Shown: positions 56,590 to 64,000 of the stretch, piece after piece | Position numbering within the stretch: the first letter of the stretch is position 1 | How the letters are laid out: each line of letters opens with the position of its first letter | Assembly: GCA_049969715.1 (NCBI GenBank) | Contig: JBMFOH010000001.1 | Span: 83,977 to 147,976, forward strand | From: JBMFOH01 sp049969715 [NCBI: bacterium] | GTDB taxonomy: Bacteria; DUMJ01 | Length of the DNA: 64,000 nucleotides | Direction: 5' to 3' | The notes under the pieces: generated by a model | Databases searched by the model: none | Seen by the model: the letters and a program-made list of their open reading frames with translations, nothing else | Told to the model about the DNA's origin: nothing | Translations under genes and position numbers: made by a program

Positions 56590-57612
56590 TTATATTGGAA
56601 ATTTTATAGGCTTGCCTAATCTACTTGACTGATACATAGCTAAAACCATTGATAAGGCAACCCTTCCTGCCTCTCCATCTATAAATGGTTTATTTTCTAA
56701 AAGGAGGTCCTTATAAAAGTCTTTTATCTGTCTTTCATGGCTTGAACCCCAATATCTTAAACCACTTCCTGGGTTACTGGATTGTTCAACCTGAATGGTC
56801 CTATTACCCAATTGAATAATTCCCTTATCTCCTATAATATGAGCAACTCCCTTTGACCCATATATCTCTAAAAATACAGGGGCATCATAAGGATAAAAAC
56901 AGTTAGCGTAGACACAGCCAACAATGTCAGGCTTGAACTTGATATAGGCCTCTGCCACATCATCTACCTTTATAAAGTCGTGAGCCCAGGTATCATATCT
57001 GGCATTTATATAGTCTATCTCCTTACCTATGAGCCATTGCATAAGGTCTATTGTATGGATAGCCTGATCTATGAGGACTCCTCCACCTTCTTTGTCCCAT
57101 GTTCCCTTCCAGTCGCTCTCTCTGTAATAACTATCTGGCCTATACCAGGTAAGGAACATCCTTGCTCCTTTTATCTCTCCTAAATCTCCAGAATCTATAG
57201 CTTTTTTTACCTCTTGAGAGGCATCATTATATCTATTCTGGAATATTACCCCCAAAGTTACATCATTCTCTTTGGCCGTTGCAATCATCCTGTCTGCATC
57301 CTCTAATGTTATCGCCATTGGCTTTTCAGTTAATACATGTTTTTTTGATTTCATTGCATTGATAGCTACTTCAGCATGAAGATAGTGGGGAAGACATATC
57401 TCTACCGCATCTATATCTTCTCTAGACAAAACCTCCCTATAGTCTGTATACCAGTCCTTGACATCGTATGTTTCGCTAAAGAATTTAACCTTTTCCTCTA
57501 CTATGTCTACTACTGCCTTTAACTCTGTCTCTTCTAGTCTCTTTAGAGCCTGGGCGTGTACTGACGCTACCCTCCCGCATCCTATTAGTGCTACTCTTAC
57601 CTTTTCTTTCAT
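56590..57612 (-). CDS. Gfo/Idh/MocA family oxidoreductase
   Basis: Second NAD(P)-dependent sugar dehydrogenase of the window, 340 aa. Rossmann motif ALIGCGRVASVHAQ, conserved TEKPMAIT, and GGVLIDQAIHTIDLMQWLIG with the active-site Asp/His. AGGAGG precedes the ATG. It diverges from the ThuA-type operon across 150 bases, so the two may be coregulated. The substrate is unknown; pairing with ThuA suggests an oxidised (3-keto) sugar. Confidence 0.92.
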   Translation of the reverse strand: MKEKVRVALIGCGRVASVHAQALKRLEETELKAVVDIVEEKVKFFSETYDVKDWYTDYREVLSREDIDAVEICLPHYLHAEVAINAMKSKKHVLTEKPMAITLEDADRMIATAKENDVTLGVIFQNRYNDASQEVKKAIDSGDLGEIKGARMFLTWYRPDSYYRESDWKGTWDKEGGGVLIDQAIHTIDLMQWLIGKEIDYINARYDTWAHDFIKVDDVAEAYIKFKPDIVGCVYANCFYPYDAPVFLEIYGSKGVAHIIGDKGIIQLGNRTIQVEQSSNPGSGLRYWGSSHERQIKDFYKDLLLENKPFIDGEAGRVALSMVLAMYQSSRLGKPIKFPI

Positions 57613-57769
57613 CTCTTGCCTCCTAGTTAATTATTTGCTAAAGTAGTTCCAAGTTGGGATTATAGCATTAAAGATAAATCAATTCAACAATTTGTTATCT
57701 CCCATTGCCTGAGCCTAGAATTAATAGTATAATTTCAATAAAGTCTATTTAAGGAAGAAGGTGAGCAAG

Positions 57770-58495
57770 GTGGGAGATATAAGAGTAACTGTTTGGAACG
57801 AGTTCCGTCATGAGAAGATGCATGAAGAAGTAAAAAGAGTCTATCCGAACGGGATTCATAATGCTATAGGGGACTATTTAAAGAAACAATCAGGGCTAGA
57901 AGTAAGGACTGCTACCTTAGACGAACCTGACCACGGGTTGACAGACGAAGTATTGGAGAATACAGATGTACTTGTATGGTGGGGACATATGGCACATCAG
58001 GATGTGAGAGATGAAATAGTAGATAAAGTCCAAGAAAAGATTCTTAAGAAAGGGATGGGGCTTATAGTCCTACACTCTGGACACCTCTCTAAAATATTTA
58101 GAAGACTTATGGGTACAAGTTGTCAGTTGAAGTGGAGGGAAAAAGGGGAGAAGGAGAGGATATGGGTTGTAGAACCAGGTCATCCTATAGCAGATGGGTT
58201 AGGAGAATACTTTGAAATACCTAATACAGAGATGTATGGTGAAAGGTTTGATATTCCAAGACCAGATGAACTGGTATTTATAAGTTGGTTTAAGGGAGGA
58301 GAGGTCTTTAGAAGTGGTTGTTGTTTCTATAGAGGTAAAGGTAAAATATTCTATTTTCGTCCTGGTCATGAGACTTTTCCTATCTATTATCAACCAGAGG
58401 TTCAGAGGGTTATATACAATGCAGTAAAATGGGCTAGTCCAATAAATGGACCAGAGATAACCCTTGGCAATGTAAAGCCTTTAGAAGAATTATAA
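57770..58495 (+). CDS. ThuA-like domain protein
   Basis: Class-I-amidotransferase-like fold family linked to trehalose utilisation. [49 protein letters not shown] and [10 protein letters not shown] are typical. GTG at 57770 is five bases from AAGGTGA and gives the family-like short N-terminus; GTG at 57761 is the alternative. First gene of an operon with a fucose-isomerase-like protein, a kinase and an epimerase. ThuA proteins are associated with oxidised disaccharides, but the reaction is not established here. Confidence 0.9.
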   Translation: MGDIRVTVWNEFRHEKMHEEVKRVYPNGIHNAIGDYLKKQSGLEVRTATLDEPDHGLTDEVLENTDVLVWWGHMAHQDVRDEIVDKVQEKILKKGMGLIVLHSGHLSKIFRRLMGTSCQLKWREKGEKERIWVVEPGHPIADGLGEYFEIPNTEMYGERFDIPRPDELVFISWFKGGEVFRSGCCFYRGKGKIFYFRPGHETFPIYYQPEVQRVIYNAVKWASPINGPEITLGNVKPLEEL

Positions 58496-58509
58496 TGGAG
58501 GTGAATTAA

Positions 58510-59925
58510 ATGAAAGGAACAATAGGATTAATAGTAGGTAGTAGAGGATTTTTCCCCGCAGAGCTTATAAGTGAAGGAAGAGAAAGGATGTTAAAGGTCC
58601 TTAAGGAAGAAGGGTTCGACGTTATTACACTCAACCCAAACGAAGGGAAGTTTGGTGCTGTAGAAAAGTTAGATGACTCTATTAAATGTGCAGAACTCTT
58701 CAAGGCAAACAAGGATAAGATAGAGGGAATTGTCGTTACATTGCCGAATTTTGGAGACGAGAAGGCAGTAGCAAATACATTAAAGTTCTCTGAGCTTGAT
58801 GTTCCTGTTTTAATACATGCCTTTCCAGATGGCCTAGACAAGATGGATGTAGCACATAGGAGGGATAGCTTTTGCGGTAAGATGTCTGTCTGTAATAATC
58901 TTGTCCAGTATGGGATACCATTTTCACTTACAAAACTTCATACAGTAGCACCAGAGTCTGATAGTTTTAGAGAAGACCTAAAATGGTTTATGGGGGTATG
59001 TAAGGTAGCAAACGGATTAAGAAAAGCTCGTATTGGACTTATAGGTGCAAGACCAGCTGCATTTAATACGGTTAGATTTAGTGAAAAGTTACTAGAGAAT
59101 AATGGAATTTCTATAGAGACGGTAGATCTTTCTGAGGTTCTAGCCAAAATTGCTAAACTTTCAGATGCGGATCAGAATGTTATTCAAAAGGTTGATGCTA
59201 TTAAGAGTTATATAGACACCAGAGGTATTCCTGAGAATGCATTGGTAAAGATGGCTAAACTTGCAGTAGTGATAGATGATTGGATGAAGGAAAATAAGCT
59301 TGTAGCTACTGCTATACAGTGTTGGAGCGCTATAGAGGAAATATATGGAATTATCCCTTGTACAGTTATGAGTATGATGAGTGAAGGATTATTCCCAAGT
59401 GCCTGTGAAACCGATGTTCCTGGAGTAATAGCTATGTATGCCTTACAACTAGCCTCTGGAACTCCAAGTGCCATACTAGACTGGAACAATAACTACGCTG
59501 ATGACCCAAATAAGGCGGTAGTATTCCACTGTAGTAATCTACCTAGATCCTTCTTTGAAAGCCCCAAGATGTGGTATGGTGATATAATCTCAGGGACAGT
59601 AGGGAAGGAAAATGCCTATGGTACCTGTGTAGGAAAGATAGCTAGTGGTCCTATGACATTTGCCAGGGTCTCTACTAATGATAATTTGGGTATAATTCAG
59701 GCTTATGTTGGAGAAGGAATGTTTACAGATGACCCCGTGAATACATTTGGTGGTTATGGGGTAGCCTATGTAGATAATCTCCAGCAGCTACTACGTTTTG
59801 CCTGTGAGAGAGGTTTTGAACATCATGTAGCAATGAACCGATCTAAGGTGGCAAGAATAATTTACGAGGCATTCTCTAATTATCTTGGATGGGATGTATA
59901 CTGGCATAATGGAGAAGAGCAATAA
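58510..59925 (+). CDS. L-fucose/L-arabinose isomerase family protein
   Basis: 471 aa with the FucI/AraA fold. LIVGSRGFFPAEL, VVTLPNFGDEKA, FCGKMSVCNNLVQYG, IGARPAAFNTVRF and the C-terminal LGIIQAYVGEGMF/NTFGGYGVAYV are typical of the divergent fucose-isomerase-like group. It probably interconverts an aldose and a ketose, feeding the PfkB kinase downstream. True L-fucose activity cannot be assumed because these proteins are shorter than classical FucI (about 590 aa). Confidence 0.88.
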   Translation: MKGTIGLIVGSRGFFPAELISEGRERMLKVLKEEGFDVITLNPNEGKFGAVEKLDDSIKCAELFKANKDKIEGIVVTLPNFGDEKAVANTLKFSELDVPVLIHAFPDGLDKMDVAHRRDSFCGKMSVCNNLVQYGIPFSLTKLHTVAPESDSFREDLKWFMGVCKVANGLRKARIGLIGARPAAFNTVRFSEKLLENNGISIETVDLSEVLAKIAKLSDADQNVIQKVDAIKSYIDTRGIPENALVKMAKLAVVIDDWMKENKLVATAIQCWSAIEEIYGIIPCTVMSMMSEGLFPSACETDVPGVIAMYALQLASGTPSAILDWNNNYADDPNKAVVFHCSNLPRSFFESPKMWYGDIISGTVGKENAYGTCVGKIASGPMTFARVSTNDNLGIIQAYVGEGMFTDDPVNTFGGYGVAYVDNLQQLLRFACERGFEHHVAMNRSKVARIIYEAFSNYLGWDVYWHNGEEQ

Positions 59926-59933
59926 GAAAGAAT

Positions 59934-59963
59934 GCGGGTAGGATTGACCCTCTACCCGCTTTT
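59934..59963 (+). terminator. Intra-operon terminator or attenuator
   Basis: GCGGGTAG and CTACCCGC (59934-59959, 10-base loop) followed by TTTT. It lies in the 77-base gap between the isomerase-like gene and the kinase gene and may lower downstream expression. Confidence 0.7.
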
Positions 59964-60002
59964 CTATCTCTTTCTAGAAGATATAGAAAGGAGCTATCGG
60001 TA

Positions 60003-60953
60003 ATGGCGGACGTCTCTGTGGTTGGAGAACTCAACGTTGATATTATCCTAAGAGGCATAAACGGCTTTCCTGAACTTGATAAAGAAAAACTTGCGCTAGA
60101 AGGAAAGGTTACCCTGGGAAGTTCTTCTGCTATCTTTGCAGTTGGTTTATCGAGATTGGGATTGGATGTAAATTTTATAGGGGCAGTAGGGGAAGATGTC
60201 TTTGGGAGATATATAATAGAGACATTAAAAAAAGAGAGGATAAACACTAAGGGGATAAAGATAATAGAAGAGGTAAACACTGGATTTACTGTCTCTCTCA
60301 CTTATCCTGAAAATAGAGCCCTTATAACATATCCTGGAGTAATGGAAAATTTTACTGTAACTGAAAAGGATAAAAGGTTTATATATGGTTCTAGGCATCT
60401 CCATATCTCTTCTTATTTTTTACAGAAGAAATTACAACAAGACGTAAAAGATTTATATATCTATGCAAAGTCTGAAGGGTTAACTACCTCTCTTGACCCT
60501 GGGTGGGACCCAGAAGATTCTAATTGGAATAAGGTTTTTGAGATTCTGCCCTATGTAGACATTCTTTTCGTTAATGAAATAGAGGCAAAGAGATTATCTC
60601 TTATTCAAGACCTTTCAGAAGAGATAAATCTAGAAGAGGTAACTGCCAAGCTAGCTCCAAAAGTAAGAACTCTTGTAGTAAAACTCGGAGCAAAAGGGGC
60701 TTTGGCTATTAATGATGGAATGAAATATTATGAACCAGGGTTTAAAGTAGATGTAGTAGATACTACAGGCGCTGGTGATTCATTTAATGCTGGATTTATC
60801 TATGCAATCCTCAAGGATTATAGTATTAATGATAGTCTTACCATTGGAAATGTGTGTGGAGCTCTCTCCTGTACAGGTATAGGAGGGACAACAAAACTTC
60901 CCACTGAGGAAGAATTGAAAAATTTTCTAAAAAAGGAGGCCAAAAATGGCTAG
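60003..60953 (+). CDS. PfkB family carbohydrate kinase
   Basis: Ribokinase-like sugar kinase, 316 aa. Gly-rich lid motif GEDVFGRYI, substrate region VVGELNVDIILRG, and the C-terminal anion-hole/base motif DTTGAGDSFNAGF. Placed after an aldose/ketose isomerase and before an epimerase, it most likely phosphorylates the ketose of that pathway. AAAGGAG precedes the ATG; the end overlaps the next gene by eight bases. Confidence 0.93.
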   Translation: MADVSVVGELNVDIILRGINGFPELDKEKLALEGKVTLGSSSAIFAVGLSRLGLDVNFIGAVGEDVFGRYIIETLKKERINTKGIKIIEEVNTGFTVSLTYPENRALITYPGVMENFTVTEKDKRFIYGSRHLHISSYFLQKKLQQDVKDLYIYAKSEGLTTSLDPGWDPEDSNWNKVFEILPYVDILFVNEIEAKRLSLIQDLSEEINLEEVTAKLAPKVRTLVVKLGAKGALAINDGMKYYEPGFKVDVVDTTGAGDSFNAGFIYAILKDYSINDSLTIGNVCGALSCTGIGGTTKLPTEEELKNFLKKEAKNG

Positions 60954-61692
60954 AATACCAATAGCTTTACAACTCTATTCGGTAAGAGAAGATTGTGGAA
61001 AGGATTTTATAGGCACAATAAAAGCGGTATCTGAAATGGGATACGAGGGTGTAGAATTTGCCGGGTATTATAATAAAGACGCGAAAGAGCTTAAGAAAAT
61101 TCTTGATGATCTTGGTCTAAAGGTAGCAGGAACTCATATCGGAATTAATACCCTTCTTGGAGAGGAACTTAAAAAAACTATAGAGTTTAACTCTATTTTG
61201 GATAATAAATTTCTTATCGTACCAGGACTTCCTCCAGAGTATATCAGTTCTAAGAATGCATGGCTTAATACAGCCAAGATAATGAATGAGATCTCTGAGA
61301 AGCTAAAACCTTATAATATGTATGTAGGATATCATAATCATGATATAGAATTCAAACAATTAGAAGGGGAGATACCTTGGGATGTTTTCTTTGGGGCAAC
61401 AAATAAAGATGTTGTGATGCAGATTGACATTGGTAATGCAATTCATGGTGGAGCTAATCCTATAGAGATACTTAAGAAATACCCAGGTAGGGCGAAAACT
61501 GTTCATATTAAAGAGTATCCATTTACTGCACCAGCTGTTGGAGAGGGAGAGGTAAAATGGGATGAGATATTTAGTCTCTGTGAAACAATAGGTGGCACTG
61601 AGTGGTATATAGTTGAGTATGAGACACCTGGACGTCCACCTCTTGAAAGTGTCAAACGCTGTATAGAAAACCTAAAGCGTATGGGCAAATAG
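60946..61692 (+). CDS. Sugar phosphate isomerase/epimerase (TIM barrel)
   Basis: 248-aa AP_endonuc_2-type enzyme that starts IALQLYSVREDC, common among secreted/cytosolic sugar-epimerase relatives. YVGYHNHDIEF, VMQIDIGNA and KTVHIKEYP supply the metal ligands, ending with VEYETPG. It closes the ThuA-isomerase-kinase operon and is followed by a terminator. It might act on the same (possibly oxidised) sugar as ThuA. Confidence 0.9.
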   Translation: MARIPIALQLYSVREDCGKDFIGTIKAVSEMGYEGVEFAGYYNKDAKELKKILDDLGLKVAGTHIGINTLLGEELKKTIEFNSILDNKFLIVPGLPPEYISSKNAWLNTAKIMNEISEKLKPYNMYVGYHNHDIEFKQLEGEIPWDVFFGATNKDVVMQIDIGNAIHGGANPIEILKKYPGRAKTVHIKEYPFTAPAVGEGEVKWDEIFSLCETIGGTEWYIVEYETPGRPPLESVKRCIENLKRMGK

Positions 61693-61716
61693 CAAGAAAC
61701 ATTTCAATTAATTGGT

Positions 61717-61750
61717 AGGACAGGCAAGGATGCCTGTCCTATATATTTTA
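61717..61750 (+). terminator. Terminator of the ThuA-kinase-epimerase operon
   Basis: AGGACAGGCA-agga-TGCCTGTCCT at 61717-61740 followed by ATATATTTTATA. It is 24 bases after the stop. Confidence 0.87.
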
Positions 61751-61857
61751 TAAAATCTTACCTATTTTTCTATTTAATTGAGAGGGACATCATCTGACCC
61801 CGAGGGGATATAAAATCTTCCATAGGGAAATAAAAAATTTTATGGGAGGTAAAAATT

Positions 61858-63666
61858 ATGAAGAAATACTTAAGACTTCTAGCACTACTTGTAATACTTG
61901 GTCTATTTGTAATGGGGCAATCGGGATGCACAGGATGTGGAGGAAGTCCTGCAGATACCATAAAACCAAGTATACTTATTTCATCTCCAGCAGATGGCTC
62001 TACAGTATCTGGTACAGTTACAGTAAAGGCAACCGCCACTGATAATGTAGGTGTAGTAAAGGTAGAGTTCTACATAGATGCAACAAAAGTAGGAGAAGAC
62101 ACCTCTAGCCCATATGAGTATAGTTGGAATACTGATAACCTCACTCTTAACTCACAGCATACTATCCAGGCAAAGGCTTATGATAATGCAGGGAATGTAG
62201 GAGAGAGCCCAACAATAACAGTTACCGTTGGAGATACCCAATCACCTCTAGTTACTATCAATAGCCCTGGGAGTATAGTGCCAGGCTCTGCAATAGTCCA
62301 GATTCAGGCCCAAGCTATCGATAGGAATAAAAAGGCTAAAGTTCCAAGTGGAATACAGAAAGTAGAATTCTATGTAGATGGTAATAAGATAGGAGAAGAT
62401 GCAACGAGTCCATATCAGTGTAGTTGGGATACAAGTGGACTTAAACATAATACAACTCATACAATCACAGTAAGGGCTATAGATAATGCCAATAATATAG
62501 GAGAGGCATCAACTACTACAACTATAAACGTAGAGTGGACAATCCTGATGTACCTAGATGGACATAATAATCTTGGACCTTATATATTGAACGAATTAAA
62601 CTATTTAAATAACGTTACCTCCACTGCTGGAGTAAACGTAGTAATCCTTGCTGGACTTAGCCAAACCAATCCCCTCTCATCCCTATACTATTTCCACAAT
62701 AGAACTTTTCAGACATTAACCCAGGGAAACTATAACTTTGGAGACCCTGCCCTTTTACAAAATTTCTTAGCTTATGGAATACAGAATTTTCCAGCTAAAA
62801 AATATTTAGTTGTCATTGAAGACCATGGAAGTGGATGGAGAAATAAAGCTGTACAGTCTTCAACAAGAGACATATGTTTGGATGAAATATATAATAGTTC
62901 CTTGACTATGCCAGAACTAAAATCAGCATTACAATCTACAGTATCCCTTCTTGGAAGAAAGATAGACTTAATCTTCTTTGATGCCTGTGTTATGGGGACA
63001 ATAGAAGTAGACTATGAGATAAAAGACCTTGCAAATTATCTTGTCTCATCTGAAGCCACTCTCTGGGGAGGTGGAACTAGGTGGGATACAATGCTAAACC
63101 AGCTTGTATCAAATCCTACAATGTCACCTGGTAGCTTAGGAGTACTGGTAGCTCAGACCTACTTCAATAGTATTTCTAAAGAAAGAACAATAGCGGTAAA
63201 AGACCTTTCTAAGATAGACACTATAGCTAATGATATATACTATTTTGCCCACTATTTGAGAGATTGTATAAGTGCTTCCGCCAGTGCTATTATGTATTGG
63301 AGAAACCAGACAACAAGCTTTCGGCCTTATTCAGATATCTCAAAAGAGTATATAGACCTCTACCAGTATGCTAACCTTGTAGCAAACAATACAAGTTATA
63401 GTAATCTACAAAACGCTGCATTAAGTCTTATGAGTGATATTACATCATCTACACTCTATTGTGCTTATGCAGGTTATTCCAGTGCAAAGGGATACTCTAT
63501 ATGGTTTCCACAAGACTCTACTTCTTATAATAGTGGATATTCTAAGTATAGTGCTTTAGATTTTACCCAAGACTCCTATGGTAACGAATGGTGGTGGTTC
63601 TTATACGAAGAGTTAACAGCTCTAGCAAGAGGAAGTCAAACATCTGAGACTCGTATAGAAAAATAG
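61858..63666 (+). CDS. Clostripain family (C11) cysteine peptidase, lipoprotein with Ig-like domains
   Basis: 602 aa. Signal sequence with candidate lipid Cys at 24 (GQSGC; a weak lipobox), then two bacterial Ig-like repeats (about 36-124 and 128-225, each with VEFY-D...KVGED/KIGED and SPYE/QYSW), then a C11 peptidase domain (about 226-600). Catalytic His323 in VIEDHGSGW and Cys377 in FFDACVMG. Secreted, calcium-activated, Arg-specific proteolysis is known for clostripain; specificity here is inferred only at family level. GGGAGG precedes the ATG. The gene stands alone. Confidence 0.92.
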   Translation: MKKYLRLLALLVILGLFVMGQSGCTGCGGSPADTIKPSILISSPADGSTVSGTVTVKATATDNVGVVKVEFYIDATKVGEDTSSPYEYSWNTDNLTLNSQHTIQAKAYDNAGNVGESPTITVTVGDTQSPLVTINSPGSIVPGSAIVQIQAQAIDRNKKAKVPSGIQKVEFYVDGNKIGEDATSPYQCSWDTSGLKHNTTHTITVRAIDNANNIGEASTTTTINVEWTILMYLDGHNNLGPYILNELNYLNNVTSTAGVNVVILAGLSQTNPLSSLYYFHNRTFQTLTQGNYNFGDPALLQNFLAYGIQNFPAKKYLVVIEDHGSGWRNKAVQSSTRDICLDEIYNSSLTMPELKSALQSTVSLLGRKIDLIFFDACVMGTIEVDYEIKDLANYLVSSEATLWGGGTRWDTMLNQLVSNPTMSPGSLGVLVAQTYFNSISKERTIAVKDLSKIDTIANDIYYFAHYLRDCISASASAIMYWRNQTTSFRPYSDISKEYIDLYQYANLVANNTSYSNLQNAALSLMSDITSSTLYCAYAGYSSAKGYSIWFPQDSTSYNSGYSKYSALDFTQDSYGNEWWWFLYEELTALARGSQTSETRIEK

Positions 63667-63781
63667 CATTTTAATGAATGTTGCATAGCCTGTCCGTTAA
63701 AATAAATTATGCTGTTGCATTTCTACTCTGCACTGTTGTATACTTTTACTAGATTTTAAAATGAAGGGTTGGAGGTTGTCT

Positions 63782-64000
63782 TTGTATAAAGTTACTTGGG
63801 ATATAGAAACAAATGGGGTGCTCCTAGCTGATAATATAACAAGTGCTCAAGAAATCATTCCTCCAAGACCTGTCTTCTACGAAGAGCTGGACCTTTTAGG
63901 CTTCAATAAATTCTGGTCATACCCTAATGTTGAAGAACCATTACTATGGGCTATAGGTAGACGTTACTATTATAAAGGAGAGTGGGTAGCAGAGACCAAA
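63782..64000 (+). CDS. PAPS-reductase-family protein, N-terminal fragment (cut by window)
   Basis: Open frame of 73 codons running off the right edge. TTG at 63782 lies six bases after GGAGG and gives MYKVTWDIETNGVLL; an in-frame ATG at 63761 lacks a ribosome site. PPRPVFYEELDLLGF and LLWAIGRRYYYKGE resemble the N-terminal extension of archaeal-type phosphoadenosine-phosphosulfate-reductase-family proteins as I remember them. The PP-loop that would confirm this lies outside the window. The 115-base gap before it contains three TTGC/TAT words and no gene. Confidence 0.7.
   Translation, partial: MYKVTWDIETNGVLLADNITSAQEIIPPRPVFYEELDLLGFNKFWSYPNVEEPLLWAIGRRYYYKGEWVAETK

Noticed and set aside
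63681-63741. TTGCAT, TTGCAT, TTGTAT repeats before the last gene as iterons
   Set aside because: Words are short, unevenly spaced (34 and 21 bases) and expected by chance in AT-rich DNA.

Overview
The window is a gene-dense, AT-rich bacterial chromosome segment. Shine-Dalgarno sequences of the GGAGG/AGGTGA type precede most genes, and TTG starts are unusually common. No rRNA, tRNA, CRISPR array, insertion sequence or clear pseudogene was seen. I could not assign a species. A predicted beta-barrel with a C-terminal Phe (23210-23827) suggests an outer membrane. Archaeal-type phosphoglycerate mutase, a HerA/NurA pair, B12 salvage and heavy use of AGA/AGG/ATA codons fit a thermophilic anaerobic diderm bacterium (Dictyoglomota, Atribacterota or similar). 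That placement is inference.

Left part (1-23 kb). A minus-strand block holds a SEC-C protein, apgM, an MFS carrier, a GH3 beta-glucosidase and a diguanylate cyclase. A tightly packed plus-strand operon follows: LacI regulator, sugar epimerase, polyol dehydrogenase, CBS-ACT protein, MurF-like ligase, a kinase/nuclease-like fusion and hpt. Then come lemA-htpX-phosphoesterase, a GH2 beta-galactosidase, an ABC exporter, a MagIII-like DNA glycosylase, a small Cys-rich ORF, a SIS sugar isomerase/deaminase, a secreted protein and a CE7 acetyl esterase.

Middle part (23-47 kb). A plus-strand operon encodes a UbiA-type prenyl-phosphate phosphoribosyltransferase, a DUF362 protein, a GT39-like glycosyltransferase and a small flippase-like protein. 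This looks like a lipid-linked pentose pathway. A Gfo/Idh/MocA plus TIM-barrel pair follows. A minus-strand operon nfeD-floA-(44-aa ORF)-nurA-herA links a flotillin module to a DNA-end-processing pair. Next are yjbQ and a corrinoid-type methyltransferase relative, then btuF-cobU-cobT-cobS-cobC behind a cobalamin riboswitch with its own promoter. Last is a complete nickel-pincer cofactor cluster (larM-N-Q-E-B-C-O) without larA, preceded by an attenuator-like hairpin.

Right part (47-64 kb). A GH38 alpha-mannosidase is convergent with a minus-strand group: DUF6062 protein, zinc-ribbon HEAT protein and a second MFS carrier. A fluoride riboswitch with a full promoter and terminator heads this group, yet no crcB or CLC-F gene is present. 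A GH130 phosphorylase, a PAS-PAS-GGDEF-EAL protein, endonuclease IV, a small-molecule export family protein and a Gfo/Idh dehydrogenase follow. The last operon is ThuA, fucose-isomerase-like, PfkB kinase and TIM-barrel epimerase. A clostripain-type lipoprotein and a truncated PAPS-reductase-like gene end the window.

Taken together, the region supports growth on plant-type oligosaccharides (beta-glucosides, beta-galactosides, mannosides, acetylated xylan) with several oxidoreductase/epimerase modules for unusual sugars. Cobalamin and nickel-cofactor supply sit in the middle. No binding-protein-dependent sugar transporter is present here. Many promoters are of the extended -10 type (TGN-TATAAT).
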